The notes under the pieces are model-generated. The model searched no databases and was not told the DNA's origin. It worked only from the letters and a program-made list of their open reading frames with translations. Shown piece after piece: positions 37,637-46,138 of a stretch of 64,000 nucleotides of DNA (position 1 is its first letter; each line of letters opens with the position of its first letter). Made by a program: the position numbers and the translations under genes. This stretch comes from JAWKHR01 sp041394725. GTDB taxonomy: Bacteria > Acidobacteriota > Vicinamibacteria > Vicinamibacterales > SCN-69-37. The stretch spans positions 1-64,000 of the forward strand of contig JAWKHR010000016.1 in the NCBI GenBank assembly GCA_041394725.1. Reading direction: 5' to 3'.

Positions 37637-38977
37637 ATGGCCAGGAAGGCACAGGGCCCGAACGTGGTGCTGGTCGGCCGGCCCAACGTCGGGAAGTCCA
37701 CTCTCTTCAACCGCATCACCGGCACGCGCCGCTCGATCGTGGCGCCGGTCGCCGGCACCACGCGGGACGTGCTGAGCATGCCCGCGTCGTGGGCCGACCG
37801 CACCTTCACGCTGACCGACACGGGCGGCCTCTTCGGCGCGACGACCGACCCGCTCCACGCGCTGGTCGTCGAGCATGGCCTGCGCGCGCTGAACACCGCC
37901 GACGTGGTCGTCTTCGTGGTGGACGCGAAGGACGGCCTCGTGCCCGCAGACGAGGAGATCGTCCGTCGGATCTTCGCGCTCGGCCGGCCGACGATCCTCG
38001 CCATCAACAAGACCGACGACCGTCGCGCGCGCAGCCGCGCCTCGGAGTTCTTCTCGCTGGGCGTGGATCCGGTCGTCGAGGTCGCGGCCGAGCACGGTGA
38101 CGGCGTGGCGGACCTGCTCGACGAGGTCCTGCGCCGGCTGCCGGAAGCCTCGACGCCCGAGGCGCCGGAGCCCGAGACCGCCGTCGCCATCGTCGGCCGG
38201 CCGAACGTCGGCAAGTCGTCGCTGGTCAACCGGCTGCTCCGGGAGGAGCGGGTCATGGTCAGCGAGGTGCCGGGGACCACGCGCGACACGGTGGACGTCG
38301 TCCTCGTGTGGCACAAGCAGCGCTTCCGGATCCTGGACACCGCGGGGATGCGCAAGCCGGGGCGTGTGGCCGGCGGCGGCAAGATCGAGGCGGTGAGCGT
38401 GGTCCAGGCGAAGCGGGCGCTGGAGCGGGCGGACGTCGCCGTGCTCGTGGTGGACGCGGCGGAGGGGCCGGGTGACCGCGAGGCCGCGATCGCGGGCGAG
38501 GCCGAGGACGCCGGCTGCGGCCTCGTCATCGCGGCGAACAAGTGGGACCTCGTGAAGGAAGCGGGGCAGGACCACGCCAAGGCGTTCGACGCCGACCTGC
38601 GGCGGCGCTTCAAGTTCATCGACTACGCGCCCATCGTCCACGTCTCGGCGCTGACCGGCGAGCGGACGCCGAAGCTCCTCGAGGCGGTGGATCGGGTGAC
38701 GGCGGCGCGGCACCAGCGGATTCCCACCGCCGAGCTGAACCGCTTCCTCGAGGCGATCACGGCCGCCCACCCCCCGTCCAGTCCGGGGCATCGGGAGGTG
38801 CGGATCCTCTATGGCGCGCAGGTCGGCACGGCGCCGCCCTCGTTCGTGCTCTTCACGAACGTGGCCAGCCGGCTGCCGACGTCCTACGAGCGCTTCATCG
38901 TCAACCGGCTGCGCGAGTCCTTCGGGTTCGAGGGCACGCCGATCCGGCTGTCGGTCAGAAAGCGCTCGAGGAAATGA
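37637..38977 (+). CDS. der: ribosome biogenesis GTPase Der
   Basis: A tandem GTPase needed for 50S subunit assembly. The 446 residues have two G domains (GRPNVGKSTL near residue 15 and GRPNVGKSSL near residue 193, with DTGG and DTAG switch II, NKTD and NKWD) and the KH-like C-terminal domain (VRILYGAQVGTAPPSFVLFTN, SYERFIVNRLRE). TACACT ends seven bases upstream of ATG 37637 and there is no ribosome site, as at glgA; it may be leaderless. The stop overlaps an ATG of the next frame by ATGA. Confidence 0.95.
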   Translation: MARKAQGPNVVLVGRPNVGKSTLFNRITGTRRSIVAPVAGTTRDVLSMPASWADRTFTLTDTGGLFGATTDPLHALVVEHGLRALNTADVVVFVVDAKDGLVPADEEIVRRIFALGRPTILAINKTDDRRARSRASEFFSLGVDPVVEVAAEHGDGVADLLDEVLRRLPEASTPEAPEPETAVAIVGRPNVGKSSLVNRLLREERVMVSEVPGTTRDTVDVVLVWHKQRFRILDTAGMRKPGRVAGGGKIEAVSVVQAKRALERADVAVLVVDAAEGPGDREAAIAGEAEDAGCGLVIAANKWDLVKEAGQDHAKAFDADLRRRFKFIDYAPIVHVSALTGERTPKLLEAVDRVTAARHQRIPTAELNRFLEAITAAHPPSSPGHREVRILYGAQVGTAPPSFVLFTNVASRLPTSYERFIVNRLRESFGFEGTPIRLSVRKRSRK

Positions 38978-38984
38978 CGTCTGT

Positions 38985-38993
38985 TGCTATACT
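38985..38993 (+). promoter_or_regulatory. extended -10 promoter candidate for the MerR gene
   Basis: TGCTATACT is an extended -10 element (TGn followed by TATACT). There is no -35 box 17 bp upstream. Transcription would begin near 39000, which argues for the GTG at 39010 as the regulator's start instead of the ATG at 38974 that overlaps the der stop. Confidence 0.4.
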
Positions 38994-39009
38994 TTTCGCT
39001 GGTTCGACG

Positions 39010-39555
39010 GTGACGGCAGCGCAGGCCACGATTCCGAATCGCCCCGTCTTCAGGGCGCAGGAAGTGTGCGACATCGCGCAAGTGCAGGCGTACGTCCTGC
39101 GGAGCTGGGAAGCGGAATTCCCGGATCTCGGCGTGGCGAAGTCGCCCAACGGCCAGCGCGTCTACCGGCGCGCGGACGTCGAGCGGGTGCTGCGGCTGAA
39201 GCACCTGCTGTTCACCGAGGGGCTCACGCTGGCCGGGGCGCGGCGCCGGCTGGTCGAGGAGGGCGCGGCGCCGGCGGCCGAGGAGGTCAGCGACGAGGAC
39301 GTCGCCGCGCTCCTCGACAGCGAGCTGCGCGACAGCCTGCGTGACGTCCGGCGCGGCCTGCACTGGGTGCTCGGCGTGCTGTCGGGCGACGGGACCCGGC
39401 CCGAGGACTTCGTGCTGATGGCCGACTCGCGGTCGTCGCGCGAGGGCCGAGCCGCCCGGGGCAAGGCGCCGGCCAAGAAGGCCCGGGCCGCGAAGCCCTC
39501 GGGGGCCAGGTCGGCGGCGGGTGCCGCGCGGGCGAAGAAGGGGAAGAAGCGATAG
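39010..39555 (+). CDS. MerR-family transcriptional regulator
   Basis: A 181-residue regulator (GTG 39010). The winged-helix N-terminus reads RAQEVCDIAQVQAYVLRSWE, with SPNGQRVYRRADVERVLRLKHLLF as the wing and second helix. A short acidic linker and a helix (LLDSELRDSLRDVRRGLHWVLGVL) come next, and then a Lys/Ala-rich tail of about 45 residues (AKKARAAKPSGARSAAG). No ligand-binding domain or metal Cys cluster is present. The position next to der and the tRNA gives no target. The alternative ATG at 38974 adds 12 residues and overlaps der. Confidence 0.75.
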   Translation: MTAAQATIPNRPVFRAQEVCDIAQVQAYVLRSWEAEFPDLGVAKSPNGQRVYRRADVERVLRLKHLLFTEGLTLAGARRRLVEEGAAPAAEEVSDEDVAALLDSELRDSLRDVRRGLHWVLGVLSGDGTRPEDFVLMADSRSSREGRAARGKAPAKKARAAKPSGARSAAGAARAKKGKKR

Positions 39556-39606
39556 TCCCCCCTCTTGCGTCGCCACGCCCTCAGCGACGATGATCGTTCC
39601 ACGGGT

Positions 39607-39683
<77 letters not shown>

Positions 39684-39715
39684 ATTCTTTCCCCCGCCTT
39701 CGGTTCCTCCTCACC

Positions 39716-40366
39716 CTACGGCTTCGTCGTCTTGCGCGCCGGCGCGTCGCCCTGCGATTTGGCGTCGGGCTTCGACGCGTCGCCCTTCGCCGCCTCCGAC
39801 CGCCCCTTGGTGAAGGGGGACTTCGCGACGACCTTCACGCCGTCCACGACGCCGGTGACGGCGTTGGTGACCTCCCGGGTCGCGGCGTCGCTGACCTGCC
39901 CGGCGGCGCGGATCGCGCCGGTGGCCGCCGCGGACGCGGCGTCGGCGACGTCGAGTCCGAGTTCACGCGCGCCGTCGATGGCGCCCTCGACGGCCCCGCG
40001 GCCGGCCTGACCGAGCCCGCTGCCGACCTCCGCGGCTTCGCGCACCACGGCGGCGGTCGTGTCGGTGACCAGCTCGAGGGTGCCGGTGCCGATGTCCTTG
40101 GTGCCGCGCAGCGCGCCGACGACCATGCCTCGCGCCGCCGAACCGAGGTCGCCCCCGACTTCCGACGTGCCGCGGATCACGCCGCGTGCCACGTCGGACG
40201 CCGCGTGCGTCGCCGCGCCGCCGACGCGGCCAGTGCCCGCCAGGGCGTGTGTCAGCACGTCGCTGACCGTGTCGGTCACCGCCGTGAAGATCTCGCCGGT
40301 GCCCTTGATCGTCCCGATGACGCCGTCCTTCGCGCGTTCCATGAGGTTGGGATTCGTTGTCGCCAT
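39716..40366 (-). CDS. Ala/Gly/Thr-rich repetitive protein (LEA- or apolipoprotein-like), unknown
   Basis: A 216-residue protein with an excellent ribosome site (AAGGAGG, five bases before ATG 40366). It has no signal peptide. The body (about 10 to 185) is a series of amphipathic stretches rich in Gly, Ala, Thr and Val with repeated GxxxGxG-like turns (GVIGTIKGTGEIFTAVTDTV, GVIRGTSEVGGDLGSAARG, TGTLELVTDTTAAVVREAAE). The tail is charged and ends in APARKTTKP. It looks like a low-complexity membrane-surface or desiccation-type protein, but that is only resemblance in composition. It is convergent with tRNA-Pro. Confidence 0.65.
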   Translation of the reverse strand: MATTNPNLMERAKDGVIGTIKGTGEIFTAVTDTVSDVLTHALAGTGRVGGAATHAASDVARGVIRGTSEVGGDLGSAARGMVVGALRGTKDIGTGTLELVTDTTAAVVREAAEVGSGLGQAGRGAVEGAIDGARELGLDVADAASAAATGAIRAAGQVSDAATREVTNAVTGVVDGVKVVAKSPFTKGRSEAAKGDASKPDAKSQGDAPARKTTKP

Positions 40367-40549
40367 GCACGCCTCCTTGTTTGTGCCGCACGTCGCGGAC
40401 ACGAGGAGATGGCGCGATATCGGCCCGATCCTCGCGGCCGCACGGCTATGAAGTGCAGGATCGGTGCCGGCCGGGGTGTCCGGTGCAGCGGCGGTTGCGG
40501 GAGCGTGGCGCGCGCGGGCGGGCGCTCGGCGCGTGTGGAACCGCGCCGG

Positions 40550-40741
40550 TCAGACCGTGGAGCCGAGCGTGGGGGTGTGCGACGGCGGATCGCTTGCCGG
40601 GAAGGACTCTTCCGATTCCTCATCGATCCGCGCGCCGATGCGTTCCGCCTCGGCACGCTGCCGCACATCGCGAAGCGCCAGCACGGCGAGCGCGGCGAGA
40701 CCTCCACCGATGAGTGCGGCAACCAGCAGTTTCTGCGACAT
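40550..40741 (-). CDS. short membrane-anchored protein with SFPASDPPS tail
   Basis: 63 residues from ATG 40741, preceded by GGGAGG. One N-terminal membrane helix (LLVAALIGGGLAALAVLAL), then a charged helix (RDVRQRAEAERIGARIDEES) and the tail EESFPASDPPSHTPTL. The phrase SFPASDPPS is a widely conserved but unexplained C-terminal motif in small bacterial proteins. The orientation suggests the tail faces the cytoplasm. Together with the repetitive protein downstream it forms a two-gene minus-strand unit, 184 bp apart. Confidence 0.65.
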   Translation of the reverse strand: MSQKLLVAALIGGGLAALAVLALRDVRQRAEAERIGARIDEESEESFPASDPPSHTPTLGSTV

Positions 40742-40838
40742 GTCGGCCTCCCGGTCCCGCCGGCGCGACGGTGCGTGGCGGGCGCCCGCGTACCGTACTT
40801 GTAGCACGCCGGGACGCCGGAAGGCTCATGACGCCGAT

Positions 40839-40873
40839 CCGGTCCGGCCTGTCGGGGACCGGGGCCGGACCGG
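40839..40873 (-). terminator. 11-bp perfect hairpin downstream of the Fn3-like gene
   Basis: CCGGTCCGGCC (40839-40849) pairs exactly with GGCCGGACCGG (40863-40873) around a 13-base loop. It starts 20 bases beyond the stop of the gene ending at 40893 on the minus strand. There is no T-run after it, so it may be an RNA-stabilising hairpin instead of an intrinsic terminator. Confidence 0.4.
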
Positions 40874-40892
40874 CGTCACGCTGGCGGCTGAG

Positions 40893-42083
40893 TCAGCGCC
40901 GAATCCGCTGGATGTCGTCCAGCGTGATGACCTGGGTGCCGTCGGGCTGCCGCACCACCGTGCCCGTGAACGACACGCGCATCCCGTTCTGCTGGTACGT
41001 CCACGGGAGCGGCGATGCCGGGTGGTAGATCAGCCCGGTCGAGTCCTTGATGACCCAGTCGGGCCTGAACCACGAGCCGAGGTTCTGCACGGTGCCCGTC
41101 GATGACACCGTGATGGTCGGCGACGGCGCGGGAGCCGGCGCCGGGGTCGGTGCGGGAGTCGGCGTCGGTGCGGGTGCCGGTGTCGGTGTCGGCTCCGGCG
41201 TGGGCGCCGGGTCGGGCGTCGGCGTCGGATTCTGCCACCGCGATCGGAAGTTCCGCAGGAAGTCCCAGAACGAGGGCACCGGTTCGGGCGCCGGCGCGGG
41301 CGCCGGGGCGGGTGTGGGCTCGGGGGCCGGCGTGGGTGCCGGATCGGTCGTCCCGGGATCCGGCGTCGGCGGCGGCGTCGGTTCGGGGACGGGCGTCGGT
41401 TCGGGCGCCGGGGCCGGCGCGGGCAGCGCCAGCGTGACGAACGACCGATCGCCGGACGTCGCCAGCTCGCCACGCGAGTTCTTCGACCGCGCGCGGAAGT
41501 GGATCGACGACGACGCCGGCAGGCTGCTGAGCGGCATGACGTGCGACGTCGTCGGCGACGTGTCCAGCAACGACATCGATCCGTAGGCGCTCGTCGTGCC
41601 GAACTCGACCTGGCTGTCGCCCGGGTTCAGCGTCGTCCATCGCACGACGGCCGACGACTCGGTGATCTGATCGACGCTGACGTCGAGCACCTCGGGCGTC
41701 GCGTTCTGCACGTGGACGGTGACCGGCGCCGCATAGACCGGCGTGCCCACCGAGTCGTGCCCGATGGCGGTGACCGTGTAACTGCCATCGGGCAGCGTCC
41801 GCGTGTTCCAGCTCGTCTCGCACGAGCCGGCGCGGATGAGCCCGCCAATCGGGCTGCCGCTGACCTCGAACTGCAGGTCCGCCAGGCCGGGGCCGTTGGC
41901 CCGGGCCGAGAGCGTCACGTCGCCCCAGAGGACGACGCCGCTGCCGGGCGCCGTGAGTTCGAGGACCGGCAGGGCGCTGCCGGCGTGAAGGGTGGCGACC
42001 GAGGCCGCCGAAGACAGTCCAATGACCACGCCGAAGGCAGGGGACACCCACCGCGGCGATCGAATCGCGCGCCAGATCCGCAT
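40893..42083 (-). CDS. secreted Ig/Fn3-like protein with Pro-Thr-Ala linker
   Basis: 396 residues from ATG 42083 with GGAG five bases upstream. A signal peptide (WVSPAFGVVIGLSSAASVATLHAG) leads to a bacterial Ig-like domain (LTAPGSGVVLWGDVTLSARA ... DGSYTVTAIGHDSVG) and then an Fn3 or phosphatase-N-like domain (SSAVVRWTTLNPGDSQVEFGT). A linker of some 110 residues of PTPAP/PEPTP type follows, interrupted by a small island (SFWDFLRNFRSRWQNP). The last 70 residues form a compact beta domain (TGTVQNLGSWFRPDWVIKDS ... VITLDDIQRIRR). Surface display or wall binding is likely; no catalytic motif is seen. Confidence 0.75.
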   Translation of the reverse strand: MRIWRAIRSPRWVSPAFGVVIGLSSAASVATLHAGSALPVLELTAPGSGVVLWGDVTLSARANGPGLADLQFEVSGSPIGGLIRAGSCETSWNTRTLPDGSYTVTAIGHDSVGTPVYAAPVTVHVQNATPEVLDVSVDQITESSAVVRWTTLNPGDSQVEFGTTSAYGSMSLLDTSPTTSHVMPLSSLPASSSIHFRARSKNSRGELATSGDRSFVTLALPAPAPAPEPTPVPEPTPPPTPDPGTTDPAPTPAPEPTPAPAPAPAPEPVPSFWDFLRNFRSRWQNPTPTPDPAPTPEPTPTPAPAPTPTPAPTPAPAPAPSPTITVSSTGTVQNLGSWFRPDWVIKDSTGLIYHPASPLPWTYQQNGMRVSFTGTVVRQPDGTQVITLDDIQRIRR

Positions 42084-42113
42084 GTGTGCTCCAAAAGCCG
42101 CGGTGGAGGGTCG

Positions 42114-42167
42114 CGCGTTACAAAACGCGACATTCCGCGCGATTCCTGAAGGCGGCAAACTGCTTGC
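42114..42167 (-). promoter_or_regulatory. two short hairpins in the leader of the Fn3-like gene
   Basis: CGCGTT-ACAA-AACGCG (42114-42129) and GGCAA-ACTGC-TTGCC (42153-42167) are perfect short inverted repeats 31 and 70 bases before the start codon. They could be an operator or leader structures. I compared the region with c-di-GMP and cobalamin riboswitch cores from memory and saw no match. Confidence 0.3.
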
Positions 42168-42254
42168 CACCCGGGAAGACGTGTGGAGAATGCGGAAAAC
42201 CGCGCACGGACGGCCGGAATCGGCATCCGGCGAGTCACAACTGCGCCGCGACGA

Positions 42255-44441
42255 TTACCGTTCTGGTCCCCGAAGGGCAGAGTTGTCGTCGTCGACGGAC
42301 CGTCGGGGCCGCGCCGCGGGCGGCCGGGCCGCGGGACCGGCGATGCGGATGCGCGCATCGAGGGCCAGCGCGCCGCGTGGCAGGACGGCCAGGGGGTTGA
42401 TGTCGAGTTCCTGGATCGCCGCCTGGCTGGTGATCAGGTGTGCCACCCTCAGGATGACGTCGTGGAACGCGGCCTCATCGCGCGGCTCGTCGCCGCGGTG
42501 TCCCCTGAGCAGCACGGCTCCGTGGAGATCGCCGACCATCTCGGCGGCGTCCTCCCGCGTCAGCGGAGGGAGGCGGACGGATCGGTCGGCCAGCAGCTCG
42601 GTCAGCGTACCACCCGACGCGCACATGACGACCGGGCCGAACACAGGGTCGCGCACCGCCCCGACCAGCATCTCGATGCCGCCGCCGATCATGCGCTGGA
42701 CGAGGCCGCCGGTCATCCGGTCGCCGAGCGACGACCGCAGGTGGGCCCAGGCACGCCGCACGGCGGCCGCGTCCGGGAGGTCGAGCAGGACGGCTTTCGA
42801 CTCGGTCTTGTGAACGAGCGTGGGCCCGAGCGCCTTGAGGACCACCGGGTAGCCGAGCCCGTCCGCCATCCGTTCGGCCTCGTCGGCGGAGGCGGCGACG
42901 ACGCCGTCGACCTGCGGGATGTGACAGGCCTCGAGCAGGGCGCGGACGTCGTCTGGCGAGAGCCAGTCGTCACCCCGGCCGATCGCGGTGTCGAGCGTCC
43001 GGCGTATCGCGGCATCGTCGATGTCGGAGAGATCGGGCCACGTGCCGTCGGGCGCGGCGCGCCACTCGCCGTAGCGGGTGGCGTTGGCCAGCGCCGCGGC
43101 CGCGGCTTCCGGGAAGCGGAACACGGGAATGGGTGCCAGCGCGTCGCCGGCCGTGTGCGAGGACATGAACACGGCGAGCACGGCGCGGTCCTCGTGCCCC
43201 TTGACCGCGCGGCGGACGGCGGCCGCGACCGCATCGGGGCGCGTCACGAGCGGCGGGATGAAGATGACGATCACGCTGTCGATGTTCGGGTCGTCGAGCA
43301 TCAGGCGCAGCGCGCGTTCGTACTGCTCGGCGGTAGCCGACGCGATCATGTCCACGGGGTTGCCGACGCTCGCGGCGGGCGGGAGCAGGTCGCGAAGCGC
43401 GGCGGTGGTGGCCGCGGCCAGCTTCGGCACCCGCAGGCCTTCGGCGACGCAGGCGTCGGCGGCGAGAATCGCGGGTCCGCCGGCATTGGTGAGGATGCCG
43501 ACGCGCCGGCCGCGCGGCACGGTCTGGGTGGCCAGCACGTGCGCCGTGTCGAACATCTCCTCGATGGTCGTGACCCGAATCACGCCGGCCTGTTCCAGCA
43601 GGGCGCCCACCACGACGTCGCTCGAAGCGAGGGCGCCGGTGTGGGAAGAGGCGGCGCGCGCGCCTTCGGGCGAACGTCCGGCCTTGACCGCGACGATCGG
43701 CTTGCGGCGCCCGGTCCGCCGCGCGATCCGGCTGAAGTTGTGCGGGTTGCCGAAGCTCTCGACGTAGAGCAGGATGACGTCCGTCCGCGGGTCGTCGGCC
43801 CAGTATTCGAGCAGGTCGTTCGTCGACACGTCGGCCGCGTTGCCGACCGACGCGAAGCTCGAGATGCCGATGCCGAGCACCTTCGCGTAGTCGAGAATCG
43901 CGATGCCGAGCGCACCGCTCTGCGTGGACATCGCCACCGTGCCGGCCGGCGGCACGATGGGCGAGAACGTGGCGTTCAGGCGCACGGCCGGGTTCATGTT
44001 CAGCACGCCCATGCAGTTCGGCCCGACCATCCGCAGGCCGGCCCGACGCACGCTCGCGACCAGGGCGTCCTCGACCTCGCGGCCGTGCGCGCCGGTCTCG
44101 CTGAACCCGGCGCTGATGACGACCAGCCCGCGCACGCCGCGCGCGGCGCAGTCGTCCACGACGCCGGGCACCGCGGCGGCCGGCACGCACACGACGGCCA
44201 GGTCGACGGCCTCGGGCAGGTCGGTGACGCGCGGGAACGCGGGCGCACCGTGGACCGTCTTCGCGGTGGGGTGGACCGCGTAGACCGGGCCGGGGAACGG
44301 GGCCTGGAGCAGGTTGACGAGGATCTCCGCGCCGATCTTGCCGTGGGTGGGGCTCGCGCCGATCACGGCGATCGAGCGGGGCTCCAGGATGGCCCGGACG
44401 GAATCCGCGGCCGTGGGACGAGCCTCAGGCGTCATGGGCAT
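42255..44441 (-). CDS. ADP-forming acetate/acyl-CoA synthetase, fused alpha-beta
   Basis: A 728-residue nucleoside-diphosphate-forming acyl-CoA synthetase, making acetate or another acid plus ATP from acyl-CoA, ADP and phosphate, or the reverse. The CoA-binding Rossmann part opens it (ILEPRSIAVIGASPTHGKIG), followed by VGPNCMGVLNMNP, STQSGALGIAILDYA and SSHTGALASSD, with the phosphorylated His. The ATP-grasp beta part is at the C-terminus (LGYPVVLKALGPTLVHKTES ... LDINPLAVLP). No acetyltransferase domain is fused. The start overlaps the next gene's stop (TGATG), so this unit is translated from 45987 downwards. Confidence 0.9.
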   Translation of the reverse strand: MPMTPEARPTAADSVRAILEPRSIAVIGASPTHGKIGAEILVNLLQAPFPGPVYAVHPTAKTVHGAPAFPRVTDLPEAVDLAVVCVPAAAVPGVVDDCAARGVRGLVVISAGFSETGAHGREVEDALVASVRRAGLRMVGPNCMGVLNMNPAVRLNATFSPIVPPAGTVAMSTQSGALGIAILDYAKVLGIGISSFASVGNAADVSTNDLLEYWADDPRTDVILLYVESFGNPHNFSRIARRTGRRKPIVAVKAGRSPEGARAASSHTGALASSDVVVGALLEQAGVIRVTTIEEMFDTAHVLATQTVPRGRRVGILTNAGGPAILAADACVAEGLRVPKLAAATTAALRDLLPPAASVGNPVDMIASATAEQYERALRLMLDDPNIDSVIVIFIPPLVTRPDAVAAAVRRAVKGHEDRAVLAVFMSSHTAGDALAPIPVFRFPEAAAAALANATRYGEWRAAPDGTWPDLSDIDDAAIRRTLDTAIGRGDDWLSPDDVRALLEACHIPQVDGVVAASADEAERMADGLGYPVVLKALGPTLVHKTESKAVLLDLPDAAAVRRAWAHLRSSLGDRMTGGLVQRMIGGGIEMLVGAVRDPVFGPVVMCASGGTLTELLADRSVRLPPLTREDAAEMVGDLHGAVLLRGHRGDEPRDEAAFHDVILRVAHLITSQAAIQELDINPLAVLPRGALALDARIRIAGPAARPPAARPRRSVDDDNSALRGPER

Positions 44442-45127
44442 CAGTCTGTGCCGGGCGCCGTCTGATTTGCCACCACGGGCCGAATGAACAGGGCCGCCTC
44501 GAGGAGGCCGCCGCGCAGGCGGGTGCGCGTCTGCTCGGCCAGGCCCGCCGCGGTCAGCGCCCGGTGCGCGGGCGGCAGCGCGCGCGCAGAGATCCCGGTG
44601 CGCCAGCGGAAGAACGCATAAAGCGTCGGGAGCCACGCCCGGGCCTGCCAGCGGGCGAGGCCGTGCGGCGGGACGGCGAAGTCCGCCCAGAGCCAGCGGC
44701 CGCCCGGACGCAGGGCCGGGGCGACAGCGGCGACGATGGCTTCGACCTCGGGTGCGGTGAAGCAGTCGAGAAAGAAGCAGGTGACGACGGCGTCGACGCT
44801 GGCCGGCGGGACGGTCAGCGTGCGCGCGTCGGCCTGGCGAAACGTGACACGCGCCCGCTCGTCGGACGAGAGTCGCCCGGCGGCGCGCGCGATCATGCGA
44901 CGGCTGGCGTCCACGCATTCCACCGTCGGGTGCGGCGAGGCGCGCAGCAGTCGCGCCAGGAAGCGTCCGTCACCCTCGCCCAGAATCAGCACGCGACGGC
45001 ACGAGGCCAGGTGCGGCAGCAGGGCTTCGCGCGTGCGATCGAGCGCGCGGCCGAAGGCGAGCCGTTCGAGGGGCAGGTAGAGCCGGGCCAGCGAGTCGAA
45101 GTTCGCCGGCGCCGTCGCGGCGGTCAT
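44441..45127 (-). CDS. class I SAM-dependent methyltransferase
   Basis: A 228-residue methyltransferase. It contains VLILGEGDGRFLARLL (motif I), the acidic strand VECVDASRRMIARA, ADARTLTVPPASVDAVVTCFFLD (motif IV region), and LRPGGRWLWADFAVP. After that comes a hydrophobic, aromatic-rich stretch (LARWQARAWLPTLYAFFRWR). The pattern is like UbiE or lipid methyltransferases, but the acceptor is unknown. ATG 45127 shares ATGA with the upstream membrane-protein gene. Confidence 0.85.
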   Translation of the reverse strand: MTAATAPANFDSLARLYLPLERLAFGRALDRTREALLPHLASCRRVLILGEGDGRFLARLLRASPHPTVECVDASRRMIARAAGRLSSDERARVTFRQADARTLTVPPASVDAVVTCFFLDCFTAPEVEAIVAAVAPALRPGGRWLWADFAVPPHGLARWQARAWLPTLYAFFRWRTGISARALPPAHRALTAAGLAEQTRTRLRGGLLEAALFIRPVVANQTAPGTD

Positions 45128-45987
45128 CGGATCGTCCAGCCCGCGGCCAGGATGGCCAGCGGCGTCATCAGGGCGGCGTCGGCGAGCACCCGTGCCGGCT
45201 CCGGGCCCGTGCGGGCTTCGAGTCGGTCGATGACCAGCAGCAGCGCGGCACTTGCCGCGGCGCACCCGGCGGCGACGCCGGTCGGGGCCCGCAGCGCAAC
45301 GGCCGTCAGGCCTCCGCCCACGGCCAGGCCCCACGCGAGGCGTCGGCCGAACCGCGCGCCGGCCGGGTGCTGGAGGGCCAGCGACGTCTGGCCCTGGGAC
45401 AGGTCGACGCCACGCTCCCAGGTCGAGATCAGGATGCAGTTGGCCAGCGCGACCAGCACGAAGCCGGCGAGCGGGGCCACCAGCGCCCCGAGTGGCGGGT
45501 CCGGAACCGCCGCAGGAAAGACCACCACGCCGCCGCCGAGCAGCGCCGCGATGCAGATCTCCTTCGGCACGCGCCAGGGATGGTCGCGGTGGACGAGCTG
45601 GTGTGACAGCAGGTACGCGAGCACCGGCGGCAGGAGCAGCGCGCCGGCGATCAGCATCCGGGCGTCGAGCCACGCGAACGCGAGGACCAGATCGATCGCG
45701 AACACGACGGCCCAGGCCGCGGCGAGCGGCCAGCGCGCGCGCTGGTGGAACGCGTGCCGTGCCGTGCGGACGTCGGCCGGATCCAGGCGCCACGCCTCGA
45801 GCCAGCGATCGAGCACGTACGACAGCCACACCGACAGGCCGAGCACGACGACCGGCGCCCAGCCGAGCGGTACACCGGAGAGGCGGGCCAGCAGGCCCTG
45901 CCACAGCATGGCGACGACCGGGGCGTCGAGCGAGAGAATGGTGGGCCACGTCCACCACGGTGTGGCGCCGGCCGGCTGATCGCGCAC
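45124..45987 (-). CDS. polytopic membrane protein, unknown (possibly UbiA-like)
   Basis: A 287-residue protein from GTG 45987 with about eight hydrophobic helices. Its first helices hold SVWLSYVLDRWLEAWRLD and then ARHAFHQRARW, HQLVHRDHPWRVPKE and NCILISTWERGVD. The Asp/Arg-rich turns after helices remind one of UbiA prenyltransferases, but the DxxxD motif is not clear, so I do not assign it. The coupled methyltransferase downstream suggests a joint lipid or quinone-type substrate. Frames extending upstream are antisense to the BrkB gene end. Confidence 0.6.
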   Translation of the reverse strand: MRDQPAGATPWWTWPTILSLDAPVVAMLWQGLLARLSGVPLGWAPVVVLGLSVWLSYVLDRWLEAWRLDPADVRTARHAFHQRARWPLAAAWAVVFAIDLVLAFAWLDARMLIAGALLLPPVLAYLLSHQLVHRDHPWRVPKEICIAALLGGGVVVFPAAVPDPPLGALVAPLAGFVLVALANCILISTWERGVDLSQGQTSLALQHPAGARFGRRLAWGLAVGGGLTAVALRAPTGVAAGCAAASAALLLVIDRLEARTGPEPARVLADAALMTPLAILAAGWTIR

Positions 45988-46138
45988 GTCCTTCGAAGTG
46001 AAGCACGCCCACCGGATCGCTGCAAGCGGCACGCGGCGCGCCGGGCGGTCCGATGGCTGCCGCCTGCGGCCGCATGCGCGCCGTTCGGCGGCTGGCCCGC
46101 CGTTCGGCGCGTGCGACGCCCTTCGGCGGGTGGCCTGC

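Noticed and set aside
41110..41440. Repetitive GC-rich DNA considered as a CRISPR or minisatellite
   Set aside because: It encodes the Pro-Thr-Ala linker of the secreted protein; repeat units are short, irregular and codon-phased, with no spacers.
42084..42254. Leader of the Fn3-like gene considered as a riboswitch
   Set aside because: Short hairpins exist, but no core matching c-di-GMP, cobalamin, TPP or SAM riboswitches could be recognised.
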